Shown one piece after another: positions 1 to 8,506 of a stretch of DNA of 64,000 nt. The notes below the pieces were generated by a model. The model saw nothing but the letters and a program-made list of their open reading frames with translations, had not been told where the DNA came from and did no database searches. The translations under genes were made by a program, and so were the position numbers. The stretch comes from Caldicellulosiruptor kronotskyensis 2002 (GTDB lineage: Bacteria; Bacillota; Thermoanaerobacteria; Caldicellulosiruptorales; Caldicellulosiruptoraceae), in assembly GCF_000166775.1 (NCBI RefSeq), contig NC_014720.1, forward strand, positions 1,017,501-1,081,500, written 5' to 3'. Every line of letters starts with the position of its first letter. The stretch's first letter is position 1.

Positions 1-1951
1 GATTTGAGCAGAGTAACGATAAGGTACTGGTACACGGTAGATGGGGACAAGGCGCAGAGTGCGATATCAGACTGGGCCCAGATAGGAGCAAGCAATGTGA
101 CATTCAAGTTTGTGAAGCTGAGCAGTAGCGTAAAGTGGAGCGGACTATTATTTAGAGATAGGATTTAAGAGTGGAGCTGGGCAGTTGCAGGCTGGTAAAG
201 ACACAGGGGAGATACAGATAAGGTTTAACAAGAGTGATTGGAGCAATTACAATCAGGGGGATGACTGGTCATGGATGCAGAGCATGACGAATTATGGAGA
301 GAATACGAAGGTAACTGCGTATATAGATGGAGTATTGGTATGGGGACAGGAGTCGAGTGGAGCGACAGCAGCACCGACCCCGACAGCGACACCGACACCT
401 ACACCATCACCAACTCCAACTCCAACAGTAACACCTACCCCAACACCAACGTCAACACCAACACCGACACCAACTGCTACACCGACGCCAACACCGACAG
501 TAACACCAACCCCAACCCCGACACCAACAGTAACAGCAACACCAACACCGACGCCGAGCAGCACACCTGTAGCAGGCGGGCAGATAAAGGTACTGTATGC
601 AAACAAGGAGACAAATAGCACAACTAATACGATAGGCATGGGGTTGAAGGTAGTGACACTGGGAAGCAGCAGCATAGATTTGAGCAGAGTAACGATAAGG
701 TACTGGTACACGGTAGATGGGGACAAGGCGCAGAGTGCGATATCAGACTGGGCCCAGATAGGAGCAAGCAATGTGACATTCAAGTTTGTGAAGCTGAGCA
801 GTAGCGTAAGTGGAGCGGACTATTATTTAGAGATAGGATTTAAGAGTGGAGCTGGGCAGTTGCAGGCTGGTAAAGACACAGGGGAGATACAGATAAGGTT
901 TAACAAGAGTGATTGGAGCAATTACAATCAGGGGAATGACTGGTCATGGATGCAGAGCATGACGAATTATGGAGAGAATACGAAGGTAACTGCGTATATA
1001 GATGGAGTATTGGTATGGGGACAGGAGCCGAGTGGAGCGACAGCAGCACCGACCCCGACAGCGACACCGACACCTACACCAGCACCAACTCTAACGCCGA
1101 GCAGTGGGATAGTGAAGATAGATACTAGCACATTAATAGGAACAAATCACGCACATTGCTGGTACAGAGATAAACTTGAGACGGCATTGCGAGGGATAAG
1201 GTCATGGGGTATGAACTCTGTGAGGGTAGTGCTGAGTAATGGCTATCGATGGACGAAGATACCAGCAAGTGAAGTAGCAAATATTATATCATTGTCAAGA
1301 AGTCTTGGATTCAGAGCCATTGTATTAGAAGTTCACGACACGACAGGATATGGTGAGGACGGTGCAGCATGTTCATTGGCGCAAGCAGTAGAATATTGGA
1401 AAGAGATAAAGAGTGTGTTAGAAGGCAATGAGGATTTTGTTATAATAAACATTGGTAATGAGCCGTATGGGAACAATAACTATCAAAACTGGATTAATGA
1501 CACGAAGAATGCTATAAAAGCGCTAAGGGATGCAGGGTTCAAGCACACGATAATGGTTGATGCACCGAACTGGGGGCAGGATTGGTCTAATACTATGAGA
1601 GACAATGCCCAGAGCATAATGGAAGCAGATCCGCTGCGCAATTTGGTATTTTCGATTCATATGTACGGTGTATACAATACAGCGAGCAAGGTAGAAGAAT
1701 ATATCAAGTCATTTGTGGAGAAAGGGCTGCCATTAGTTATTGGGGAGTTTGGGCATCAGCATACAGATGGTGACCCTGACGAGGAAACTATTGTCAGGTA
1801 TGCAAAACAATACAAGATAGGACTTTTTAGCTGGTCTTGGTGTGGCAATTCGAGCTATGTGGGGTACTTGGACATGGTAAACAATTGGGACCCCAATAAT
1901 CCAACTCCATGGGGGCAATGGTATAAAACTAATGCGATTGGTGCTGAATGA
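1..1951 (+). CDS. CBM3-CBM3-GH5 mannanase/endoglucanase part of a multimodular cellulase; 5' truncated and frameshifted
   Basis: The gene runs in from the left edge. Bases 1-134 encode part of a CBM3 in frame 1. An extra A near 131-136, compared with the other CBM3 copies, shifts the frame and gives a stop by about 170; the reading resumes in another frame around 185. The 588 residues from 185 hold a CBM3 tail (1-56), a Pro/Thr linker (57-132), a full CBM3 (about 134-283), a second linker and a C-terminal GH5 domain (about 314-588). GH5 catalytic glutamates are visible in NIGNEPYGN (E426, acid/base) and VIGEFGH (E521, nucleophile). The domain resembles GH5_8 mannanases. In related species the gene in this position is a GH9-CBM3x3-GH5 enzyme (CelE type), so a GH9 domain probably lies left of the window. 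It would act outside the cell on mannan and cellulose. The frameshift may be an assembly error in repeated DNA. Confidence 0.85.
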
Positions 1952-2023
1952 AGGGAGGTGCGAAAATTATTTGAAAAGTATGATAGTTCAATAGGCACTA
2001 ATGTATGAATTATCAGTCAAATG

Positions 2024-2061
2024 ACAGGGTGGGTTTTCTACACGCCCGCCCTGTTGATTTT
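2024..2061 (+). terminator. Intrinsic terminator after the GH5 gene
   Basis: A 10-bp stem (2024-2033 with 2045-2054, one G-U pair) is followed by a T-rich stretch. It ends the cellulase transcript 70 bp after the stop codon. The rest of 1952-2364 is AT-rich DNA in which I see no gene and no convincing promoter. Confidence 0.75.
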
Positions 2062-2364
2062 ACGAAACACATATTATGCAAAAAATATCAAAAAATTGAA
2101 CCATTAACTTAACCACAACTGAATAAAATGCTTTTTATTCGTATTTATCCAGATTACCCATCCCATAAAAGTTTTATGCATTATCGATTGTTAAAAATGT
2201 TGCATTATAGAGTGCTAAGTGTACAATTACTAAAATGTCATCATAAGAACTCTGTGCAACTAATGTTATGCTCTTTTAATTGCTAAAACAATAAAAAAAT
2301 TAAAAAAATTTTTAAGCGGTATGATTGTCGACATATACAGTAAAAGTAAAGGAGTGAAAAATTA

Positions 2365-4065
2365 ATGAAGGAAAAAAATGTATTATTATTACTCTCAATT
2401 CTGATTGCCACAGGATACTTTATTCTTCAGGTTATTTCCATTGGCTCAAGAGAAATACCAACAACATATTGGGCATCCAAAGAAGAGGGCAGTACAATTG
2501 AAGTAAGAATTTCACCTAAGATGTTTATAAAAGACTTCTTTATCTATTTTGGTTATGGAGACGGGAAAGTTGATATACAATTTTTGAACGATAACTCGGT
2601 AATATTCCAACAATCTGTCCAATCAGCCTTTTTTCAAGGTAAGGTAATATTAGTTAATAACGTCGTTGACAAAGTGCTTATCGTGACACATGGAAATGGT
2701 CTTGAGATTAGAGAAATTGCAGCAAAAAAAGATGACAAACAGTTTATAGATTTTTCAAAAGCAGAAATTGTTATTTTAAAAGGCTTCAACTATTTAGGAA
2801 ATCCTTATAATTTAGTTGATGAGCAAGCTAAAATGAGAAGTATAGTAAGTTACCGTTACAGTTCATATTTTGATGAGATATATCATGCAAGAACAGCCTA
2901 CGAACTGTTAAAAGGGCTGCCACCTTATGATTTAGTTCATCCACCCTTAGGTAAATGGCTAATATCAGTTGGAATGGCAGTATGGGGAGTGAACCCATTT
3001 GGATGGAGAATTGTTAATTTAATTTTTGGTTCAATTGCATTGGTTCTTATACTAATTTTATTTACTAAGCTACACAAACCCTCATTTTGGTGCGGAATAG
3101 CAGTTATAATATTGATGGCAAGTGACTTTTTGCATAATAGCTTGTCGAGAACAGCAAACCTTGATACATTCAGTTTGTTTTTTATTCTTTTATGTTCAAT
3201 TTTTGGAATGTATTACATTAGTAGTATACTAAAAAAGAAAGAAAAATTATCTAAAACGAATTTAGCGTACTTTTTGACATTTTCAACTGGAGGGTTAGCA
3301 TTTGCTTGTAAATGGAATGCTTTGTATTCAATTATACCTATTTTAACAATTTCATTCTCATATAGAGTGCATAATCTTATAAAAAGTAATGACAAAAATT
3401 GGGTTGTAAAGGTGATCAAAAATGGATTATTATCCATCATAGCTTTTTTAATACCTTATTATCTTACATACCTTCCAATAACAATAAAATACCCATATCA
3501 TAATTTACCATGGGCAGTTATAAGTGATTTTATAATGTTGCAAAACCATATTTGGAAATACCATTCGACGTTAGTGGCAACGCATCCATTTTCTTCTGAG
3601 TGGTATCAATGGTTATTGGCAACGAAACCACTATGGGCTTATTATGACAATTCGTTGCCAAGTAATTTACGTTCGACTATTGCATATTTAGGGAATCCAG
3701 TCATATGGGGTCTGGGGTTGTTAGCACTGGCATATTTATTGATAGTGGCTCTGAAAAATCCAAAAGACAATTTGAGGTCTTTTATAGTAATTGCAAGCTA
3801 TATATCTTCAATTGTTCCATGGATGTTTATAGGTAGAATTAAGTTTATATATCATTATTATCTCGCATTACCTTGGCTTTACATAGCGATAGCTATGGCA
3901 ATTGATAATCTAAGACTAAAGCAGGGATTAAAAGAAAAAGTTGCAATGACAGTAAGTAGTTTAGCTCTGATTATGCTTATCATATACTATCCTGCTGTGA
4001 GCGGTTTGACTGTGTCAGCAAAATACATTAATATGCTAAAGATAATGAAGAGTTGGATATTCTAA
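2365..4065 (+). CDS. GT39 (PMT-type) protein O-mannosyltransferase
   Basis: A 566-residue polytopic membrane protein of the GT-C fold. It would transfer a sugar from a polyprenyl-phosphate donor to Ser/Thr residues of exported proteins on the outer face of the membrane. After the first membrane helix and a long loop, the PMT hallmark acidic pair is visible as FDEIYHARTAYELLKG (D170-E171), followed by HPPLGKW. About ten further hydrophobic segments follow. The gene sits between two cellulase genes whose long Pro/Thr linkers are the obvious targets. In C. bescii the orthologous gene at this position (Athe_1864) is known to be needed for glycosylation of secreted cellulases. The start has an AAAGGAG site 10 nt upstream. 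It begins a run of four same-strand envelope genes. Confidence 0.88.
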   Translation: MKEKNVLLLLSILIATGYFILQVISIGSREIPTTYWASKEEGSTIEVRISPKMFIKDFFIYFGYGDGKVDIQFLNDNSVIFQQSVQSAFFQGKVILVNNVVDKVLIVTHGNGLEIREIAAKKDDKQFIDFSKAEIVILKGFNYLGNPYNLVDEQAKMRSIVSYRYSSYFDEIYHARTAYELLKGLPPYDLVHPPLGKWLISVGMAVWGVNPFGWRIVNLIFGSIALVLILILFTKLHKPSFWCGIAVIILMASDFLHNSLSRTANLDTFSLFFILLCSIFGMYYISSILKKKEKLSKTNLAYFLTFSTGGLAFACKWNALYSIIPILTISFSYRVHNLIKSNDKNWVVKVIKNGLLSIIAFLIPYYLTYLPITIKYPYHNLPWAVISDFIMLQNHIWKYHSTLVATHPFSSEWYQWLLATKPLWAYYDNSLPSNLRSTIAYLGNPVIWGLGLLALAYLLIVALKNPKDNLRSFIVIASYISSIVPWMFIGRIKFIYHYYLALPWLYIAIAMAIDNLRLKQGLKEKVAMTVSSLALIMLIIYYPAVSGLTVSAKYINMLKIMKSWIF

Positions 4066-4093
4066 CAAAGTTGTGTAAATAGAGAAGGGGAGA

Positions 4094-5554
4094 ATGAAAA
4101 ACAAGATGTCAAATAGAAAGTATGAAGCAGTAAACAAGCTTGACGCTGCAAATAAAAAAGTTGTAGCAATAATAATATACAGTATACTAATTACAATATT
4201 GCCGTTAGGCTGGTGGATGGCTAATTTCGGTGAAGTGATGTTTAAAAGCAGGCAGCCGAATAGAATAATAGTGAGCATTATAACAATAAGTGGAATTATT
4301 TTTTACAGCTACTATTTAAACTTTTACAACAACAAATCGCAGATTTCAAGAACAGAATTCATATGGATGCTATTTACCGCATTTTTTGTAAGATTGGCTT
4401 TAGGCGGTGCAATATCAGGACATCCGATAGATGTAAACTGTTTCAAGGCATGGATGAACATTGCTTCAACTGATATGTTCAACATTTACGAGAAGAACAT
4501 TTTTATTGACTACCTGCCAGGATATTTAATCATCTTAGCATTATTTAAATACATTGCTTCGGGAGTCCACTGCACAATTTCAGAGGACCTACTTATTAAA
4601 TTACCAAACATTTTAGCTGACATTGCCATTGGAGTAATGGTGTTAGGCCTTAAGCAAAAGTGTGGAAGTCGACCAACTCGTGAGGAAAGTACAATAATTT
4701 TGTTTAATCCCGCACTAATTTTGCTCTCATCACTGTGGGGACAGAGTGACAGCTTTGTATTGATGTTGCTGGTTATGCTATTTGTTAGTTTAGTTTACAA
4801 TACCTATATTTTAACTGGATGTGTAACAGCCTATTTATTATTCACAAAACCTCAATTTATACTATATTTTCCACTAATAGCACTATACTGGGTATACAAT
4901 CTTTGGCTTAGAAATAGAACAGTGGACATAATAAAACAAATAATTTCTTTTAGCGTTTTAAGCGGTGTTTTGTATTTTCTTTTCACGCCTCATAAGGAAA
5001 TTTTATGGCTTCCAAAGTTCTTTATAAAAATAGCAGGAGAATATCCTTATTACACAGTAAATGCATTTAATATCTATTATGCTGGAGGCTTAAATTGGGT
5101 CAAAACAGGAGGGATGTACGATTACATAAATATGATTGCTTTAGCAATTGCCTACATTTTGGTTTTGGCGCAGATTGGTGTTAGGTTGGAAAAACCAAGA
5201 GATCATTTAATCCAAGTGAGGTATCTCCTGCAAGGTGGTTTTTTAGTTGGATTACTTTCATATAACCTTATGACAGGTATGCATGAAAGATATTCGATAT
5301 TTGCATGGTTATTTTGTCTTATGGTATATGTACTGATTAATGACATAAGATGGTTAAGGATATCAATGATTATTTCCTTGCTAACCTTTCTGAATATATC
5401 GAAGGTTTTGGATCTATCTCTTTCAAACATTTATTTTGTTCAACGAGATCTTTCGAACTTTATAGTAGCAATAGCGAATATTGTCATTCTTTTTGCATCA
5501 CTTTATATTATTACTAACAGCCTATTAAAGCACAAAAATAATGCAAAAGTATGA
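4094..5554 (+). CDS. Polytopic GT-C-like glycosyltransferase
   Basis: A 486-residue protein with about ten hydrophobic segments, starting 28 bp after the GT39 gene behind a GAAGGGGAG site. The first large outer loop carries an acidic motif (GHPIDVNCFKAW) like the catalytic aspartate region of GT-C enzymes that use polyprenyl-phosphate sugars (GT87/PIG-M-like). I cannot name the substrate. The tight coupling to the O-mannosyltransferase suggests it extends the glycan on the same exported proteins or helps supply the pathway. It could instead be a membrane protein with another role; the GT-C call rests on topology and one motif. Confidence 0.6.
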   Translation: MKNKMSNRKYEAVNKLDAANKKVVAIIIYSILITILPLGWWMANFGEVMFKSRQPNRIIVSIITISGIIFYSYYLNFYNNKSQISRTEFIWMLFTAFFVRLALGGAISGHPIDVNCFKAWMNIASTDMFNIYEKNIFIDYLPGYLIILALFKYIASGVHCTISEDLLIKLPNILADIAIGVMVLGLKQKCGSRPTREESTIILFNPALILLSSLWGQSDSFVLMLLVMLFVSLVYNTYILTGCVTAYLLFTKPQFILYFPLIALYWVYNLWLRNRTVDIIKQIISFSVLSGVLYFLFTPHKEILWLPKFFIKIAGEYPYYTVNAFNIYYAGGLNWVKTGGMYDYINMIALAIAYILVLAQIGVRLEKPRDHLIQVRYLLQGGFLVGLLSYNLMTGMHERYSIFAWLFCLMVYVLINDIRWLRISMIISLLTFLNISKVLDLSLSNIYFVQRDLSNFIVAIANIVILFASLYIITNSLLKHKNNAKV

Positions 5555-5604
5555 CAGCATGAATATTCGAAAATAAAATAACATACTTTAGGAGGGTGGC
5601 AAAA

Positions 5605-7142
5605 ATGAATAGTAAAAAGAAGAACAAAAGAAAAAAACAAGCAAAAAAAAACAGCAAACGAAAGTTCAATTCAAAGAATTTTTGAGGTTGCCTATTGTAA
5701 AAAGTTTTATAATCATATTAATTTTGACCTTATTGATAACAACAATATATAGCACAGCAACAATTGTAATTAGAAAAAATATTGCCAAACATTTTTTCAC
5801 AATCTCAGATGAAAATTATCAAAATGTAGCATATCTTAACAATGAATTGGTTATGTTTGAAAAGAATAGTAAATGGGGGATAATGGATATACAGGGAAAA
5901 ATAGTAGTAAAGCCTACATATGAAAGGATACTATTAGAAAGTGAAGGAATGATTCCAGTTAAGCTTAAAAATAAATGGGGCTTTATTGATATCTATGGAA
6001 AAGTTAAGATAAAACCCCAATTTGACAATGTAACTGCATTCACAGACCAGCTTGCAGCTGTGTGTGTGAACAACAGGTGGGGAATTATAGATAAGTCAGG
6101 TAAATATACTATAAAACCTCAGTATCAAGACATAATTATACATCCAAACAAAATTATTCAAACTAAAAAGTATAATAAATGGGGAATTATTGATGAGAAA
6201 GGAAATCAAATTATACCATTTAAATACAGAGAAATACAAATTTTGAATTACAAGGGAGTCATTGTTGCTAAAGAAAAAGATAGTTACAAAGTAATATCGA
6301 TCAAAAATAAAAAGGAAAGTAAGGAAAACTATAGCAACTTTTCATTAAACATTGGGAAAATGTTACCTGTTATGAGAAACAATAAGTGGGGCATTTTAAA
6401 TCTTGAAACATTATCAGAAGTTTTTCCGTTGATTTATGATGAAATATGGGTCCACAATGAAGGCTGGATAGAGCTTAAAAAAGATAAAAAGTTGTACATT
6501 ATGTTTTTTGACGGTAAAATATTAGCTAAAACTTTTAAAAGGGATTCAGTAGTTGTTTCCTCAAACAAAATGATTTCAATAAATCAAAATAATGGAGTCA
6601 TAACCTTAGTAAATCTTGATTCACGAAAGACAGTAGATATAAAAGCACATGATATAACAGTATTTAACAATGGTTTTGCGGCAGTCAAGGTTAGGGACAA
6701 GTGGGGGTTGATTGCAGAAAATGGGAAGTTTGTTATTAAGCCAAAGTATGATTCTATCTGGATAGCAGACAAAGACATAATTGTAGTTTATCTCAATGGG
6801 AAGTGGGGGTTAGCGAAAATAAACGGAGAAATTTTAACACCACTGAACTATGATTTAATAGGCGAAGTAAAAGATGGGTACGTAGCATTTCTGAAAAATG
6901 GCAAATGGGGTGTGATGCTAAAGACAGGCAAGATACTGCTGAAACCGAAATTTGATCAAATTACACTTCATACAAGGAACTATATATTTGCTAGACAAAA
7001 TGATACATGGTTTCTCATAGTAATTAAGAATAATAAAAAATATTTCTATAGATTCAAAACGTTCTCTGTGATAAGAGTTAATGACAATATTTGGGTATAT
7101 ACTACAGAGAAAGGTATGAAAGTTATTATTCTAAAAAAATAG
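5605..7142 (+). CDS. Membrane-anchored WG-repeat protein; basic leader in a different frame, joined by a likely -1 frameshift at an A9 run
   Basis: A strong GGAGGG site precedes ATG 5605, which opens a 26-codon lysine/arginine-rich reading frame ending at TGA 5685. The large frame (5682-7142) could start only at TTG 5682, overlapping that stop, with no Shine-Dalgarno of its own. Moving back one base at the A9 run (5643-5651) joins the two into a normal-looking protein: basic cytoplasmic tail, one membrane helix (VKSFIIILILTLLITTIYS), then an outer domain of about eight WG repeats of roughly 45 residues (NKWGIMD, NKWGFID, NRWGIID, NKWGIID, NKWGILN, DKWGLIA, GKWGLAK, GKWGVML). WG repeats are thought to form beta-rich interaction surfaces; the function is unknown. 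The neighbours suggest a role in maturation or surface display of cellulases. Confidence 0.8.
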
Positions 7143-7213
7143 TTATGAGATAATTATAATGATTAACCCACAAAAAATGAGTAAGAAAAATTTTTAAATT
7201 GAGGAGGTTCATT

Positions 7214-8236
7214 ATGAATAAAAAGAATCTATTTTTGGTAGTAGGTATATTGCTTATTTCAATTATCTTGTCGTTGTTTATTTTTAAGGGTAAAATAGCG
7301 AGTATAATTGATGATCATAGGGTAGTGTTAGAGGTAAATGGAGAGCAAGTTACCAAAAGAGAGTACAAAATAAGGTTTAATGCCCTGAAAGAGAATGCAA
7401 TTCAATTTTCATCACGTACAGACATCTTGGATCAGGTGTTTAACGGAAAAACATATAGAGAGTTATTGAAAGATGAGTTGTTCACAATTTTAACAGAAGA
7501 ATTGTTGTGCCTACAAGAAGCTAGGAAAAGAAATATTAATCTCACAAAGCAAGAAGAAGAAGAAATAAAAAAATATATTCAAGAGCTTAAGACAAATGAG
7601 GAAATGAGAGGTTATTTTAACCAATATCTCCGAAAAATAAATTCTGATGAAAATCATTTTTATAGAGATCTGTATAAAACTAGACTCATTAATAAGTTAT
7701 ATAGTTCTATTACAAGCAAAACAACTGTTAGTGACTCAGAGATAATTAATTACTATAATACCAATAAGAATCAGTTTAAAAAGAGAAAAATTATAGACAT
7801 TTTTCTAAAGGTGGAGAATGAAGAGGAGGATGCTCGAAAAAGAGAAATTGCAAATAAAATAGTGTCTGAATTAAAAAAAGGAGAGAGTTTTGAAAAATTG
7901 GTCAAAAAGTACTCAGAGGATGATGGTGCGAGTACAACAAAAGGAATAATTGATTACTTTAGAAAAGGCGAAAAAGAAGCAGAGTATGGTAGTGTTTTTG
8001 AAGAAGAGGTGTTTAAATTAGCTGTTGGACAAATCAGTAATGTAATAAAGACAGTTAAAGGCTATCATATAGTAAAAGTACTTGATGAAAAATATATGCC
8101 TCTTGATGAAGTTAAAGAAGAAATTCAATCAAAGTTGATGAAACAAAAGAAAGACGAAGCTTTTAGGTTATACATTGAAAATTTAAAAAAATTATCTAAA
8201 ATCAATGTTTATAAGGATAGAACTAAAGATCTTTAA
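7214..8236 (+). CDS. PrsA/PpiC-type parvulin peptidyl-prolyl isomerase, membrane anchored
   Basis: A 340-residue extracytoplasmic foldase. The start is ATG 7214, chosen for the GAGGAGG site 5-6 nt upstream; a TTG five codons earlier lies inside that site. Residues 5-24 are a signal or anchor helix with no lipobox cysteine. Next comes a SurA/PrsA-like N-terminal chaperone domain (about 40-180), then a parvulin domain (about 190-305) with the FEKLVKKYSEDDGAS and GYHIVKVLDEK signatures. It would speed cis-trans proline isomerisation during folding of secreted proteins outside the membrane. It fits the setting, since the flanking cellulases have extremely proline-rich linkers. It follows the WG-repeat gene by 71 bp and is probably cotranscribed with it. 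Confidence 0.85.
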   Translation: MNKKNLFLVVGILLISIILSLFIFKGKIASIIDDHRVVLEVNGEQVTKREYKIRFNALKENAIQFSSRTDILDQVFNGKTYRELLKDELFTILTEELLCLQEARKRNINLTKQEEEEIKKYIQELKTNEEMRGYFNQYLRKINSDENHFYRDLYKTRLINKLYSSITSKTTVSDSEIINYYNTNKNQFKKRKIIDIFLKVENEEEDARKREIANKIVSELKKGESFEKLVKKYSEDDGASTTKGIIDYFRKGEKEAEYGSVFEEEVFKLAVGQISNVIKTVKGYHIVKVLDEKYMPLDEVKEEIQSKLMKQKKDEAFRLYIENLKKLSKINVYKDRTKDL

Positions 8237-8289
8237 TCAAAAATTTAAATTGGTTATACTTGCATAAAAGTTTAGAAAAATTGCAACAA

Positions 8290-8318
8290 TTGTCAATACA
8301 AAAAAGCAATATTATAAT
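8290..8318 (+). promoter_or_regulatory. Sigma-A type promoter for the GH74-GH48 gene
   Basis: TTGTCA (8290-8295), a 17-bp spacer and TATAAT (8313-8318) form a near-consensus vegetative promoter. The start point would be near 8325, leaving a leader of about 180 nt before the ATG at 8507. This gives the cellulase its own transcript, separate from the GT39/foldase cassette. I see no clear operator in the leader. Confidence 0.6.
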
Positions 8319-8506
8319 ATTTATTTGCAAAATAGTGATAGAATTAATTTGTCTTAAAAATATAAAATGATATATAGTAGGGAGCATGTATAAAATTTAA
8401 TACAATACGAAAGACAGGAGTGAGGTGATAGAAACTAAAGATAAAGTATAATTTTCAATTACCCAACTAAGACTATTAAATCCATAATTGAAAAGAGGGG
8501 GTTAAG

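Noticed and set aside
360-570. Short tandem ACACCAACNCCNAC repeats as a CRISPR array or minisatellite
   Set aside because: They encode in-frame Pro/Thr linkers, have no unique spacers, and there are no cas genes.
271-618. Plus-strand frames rich in Asp/Thr/Asn/Ser repeats beside the linkers (also 946-1128, 11269-11556, 11884-12177)
   Set aside because: They are shifted-frame shadows of the ACNCCN linker repeats within established enzyme genes.
292-783. Long minus-strand reading frames rich in Val-Gly repeats opposite the CBM3/linker DNA (also at 10681-11106, 11290-11721, 11905-12168, 20532-20948)
   Set aside because: They are the antisense of repeated Pro/Thr linker and CBM3 codons, recur wherever that DNA recurs, and have no ribosome sites.
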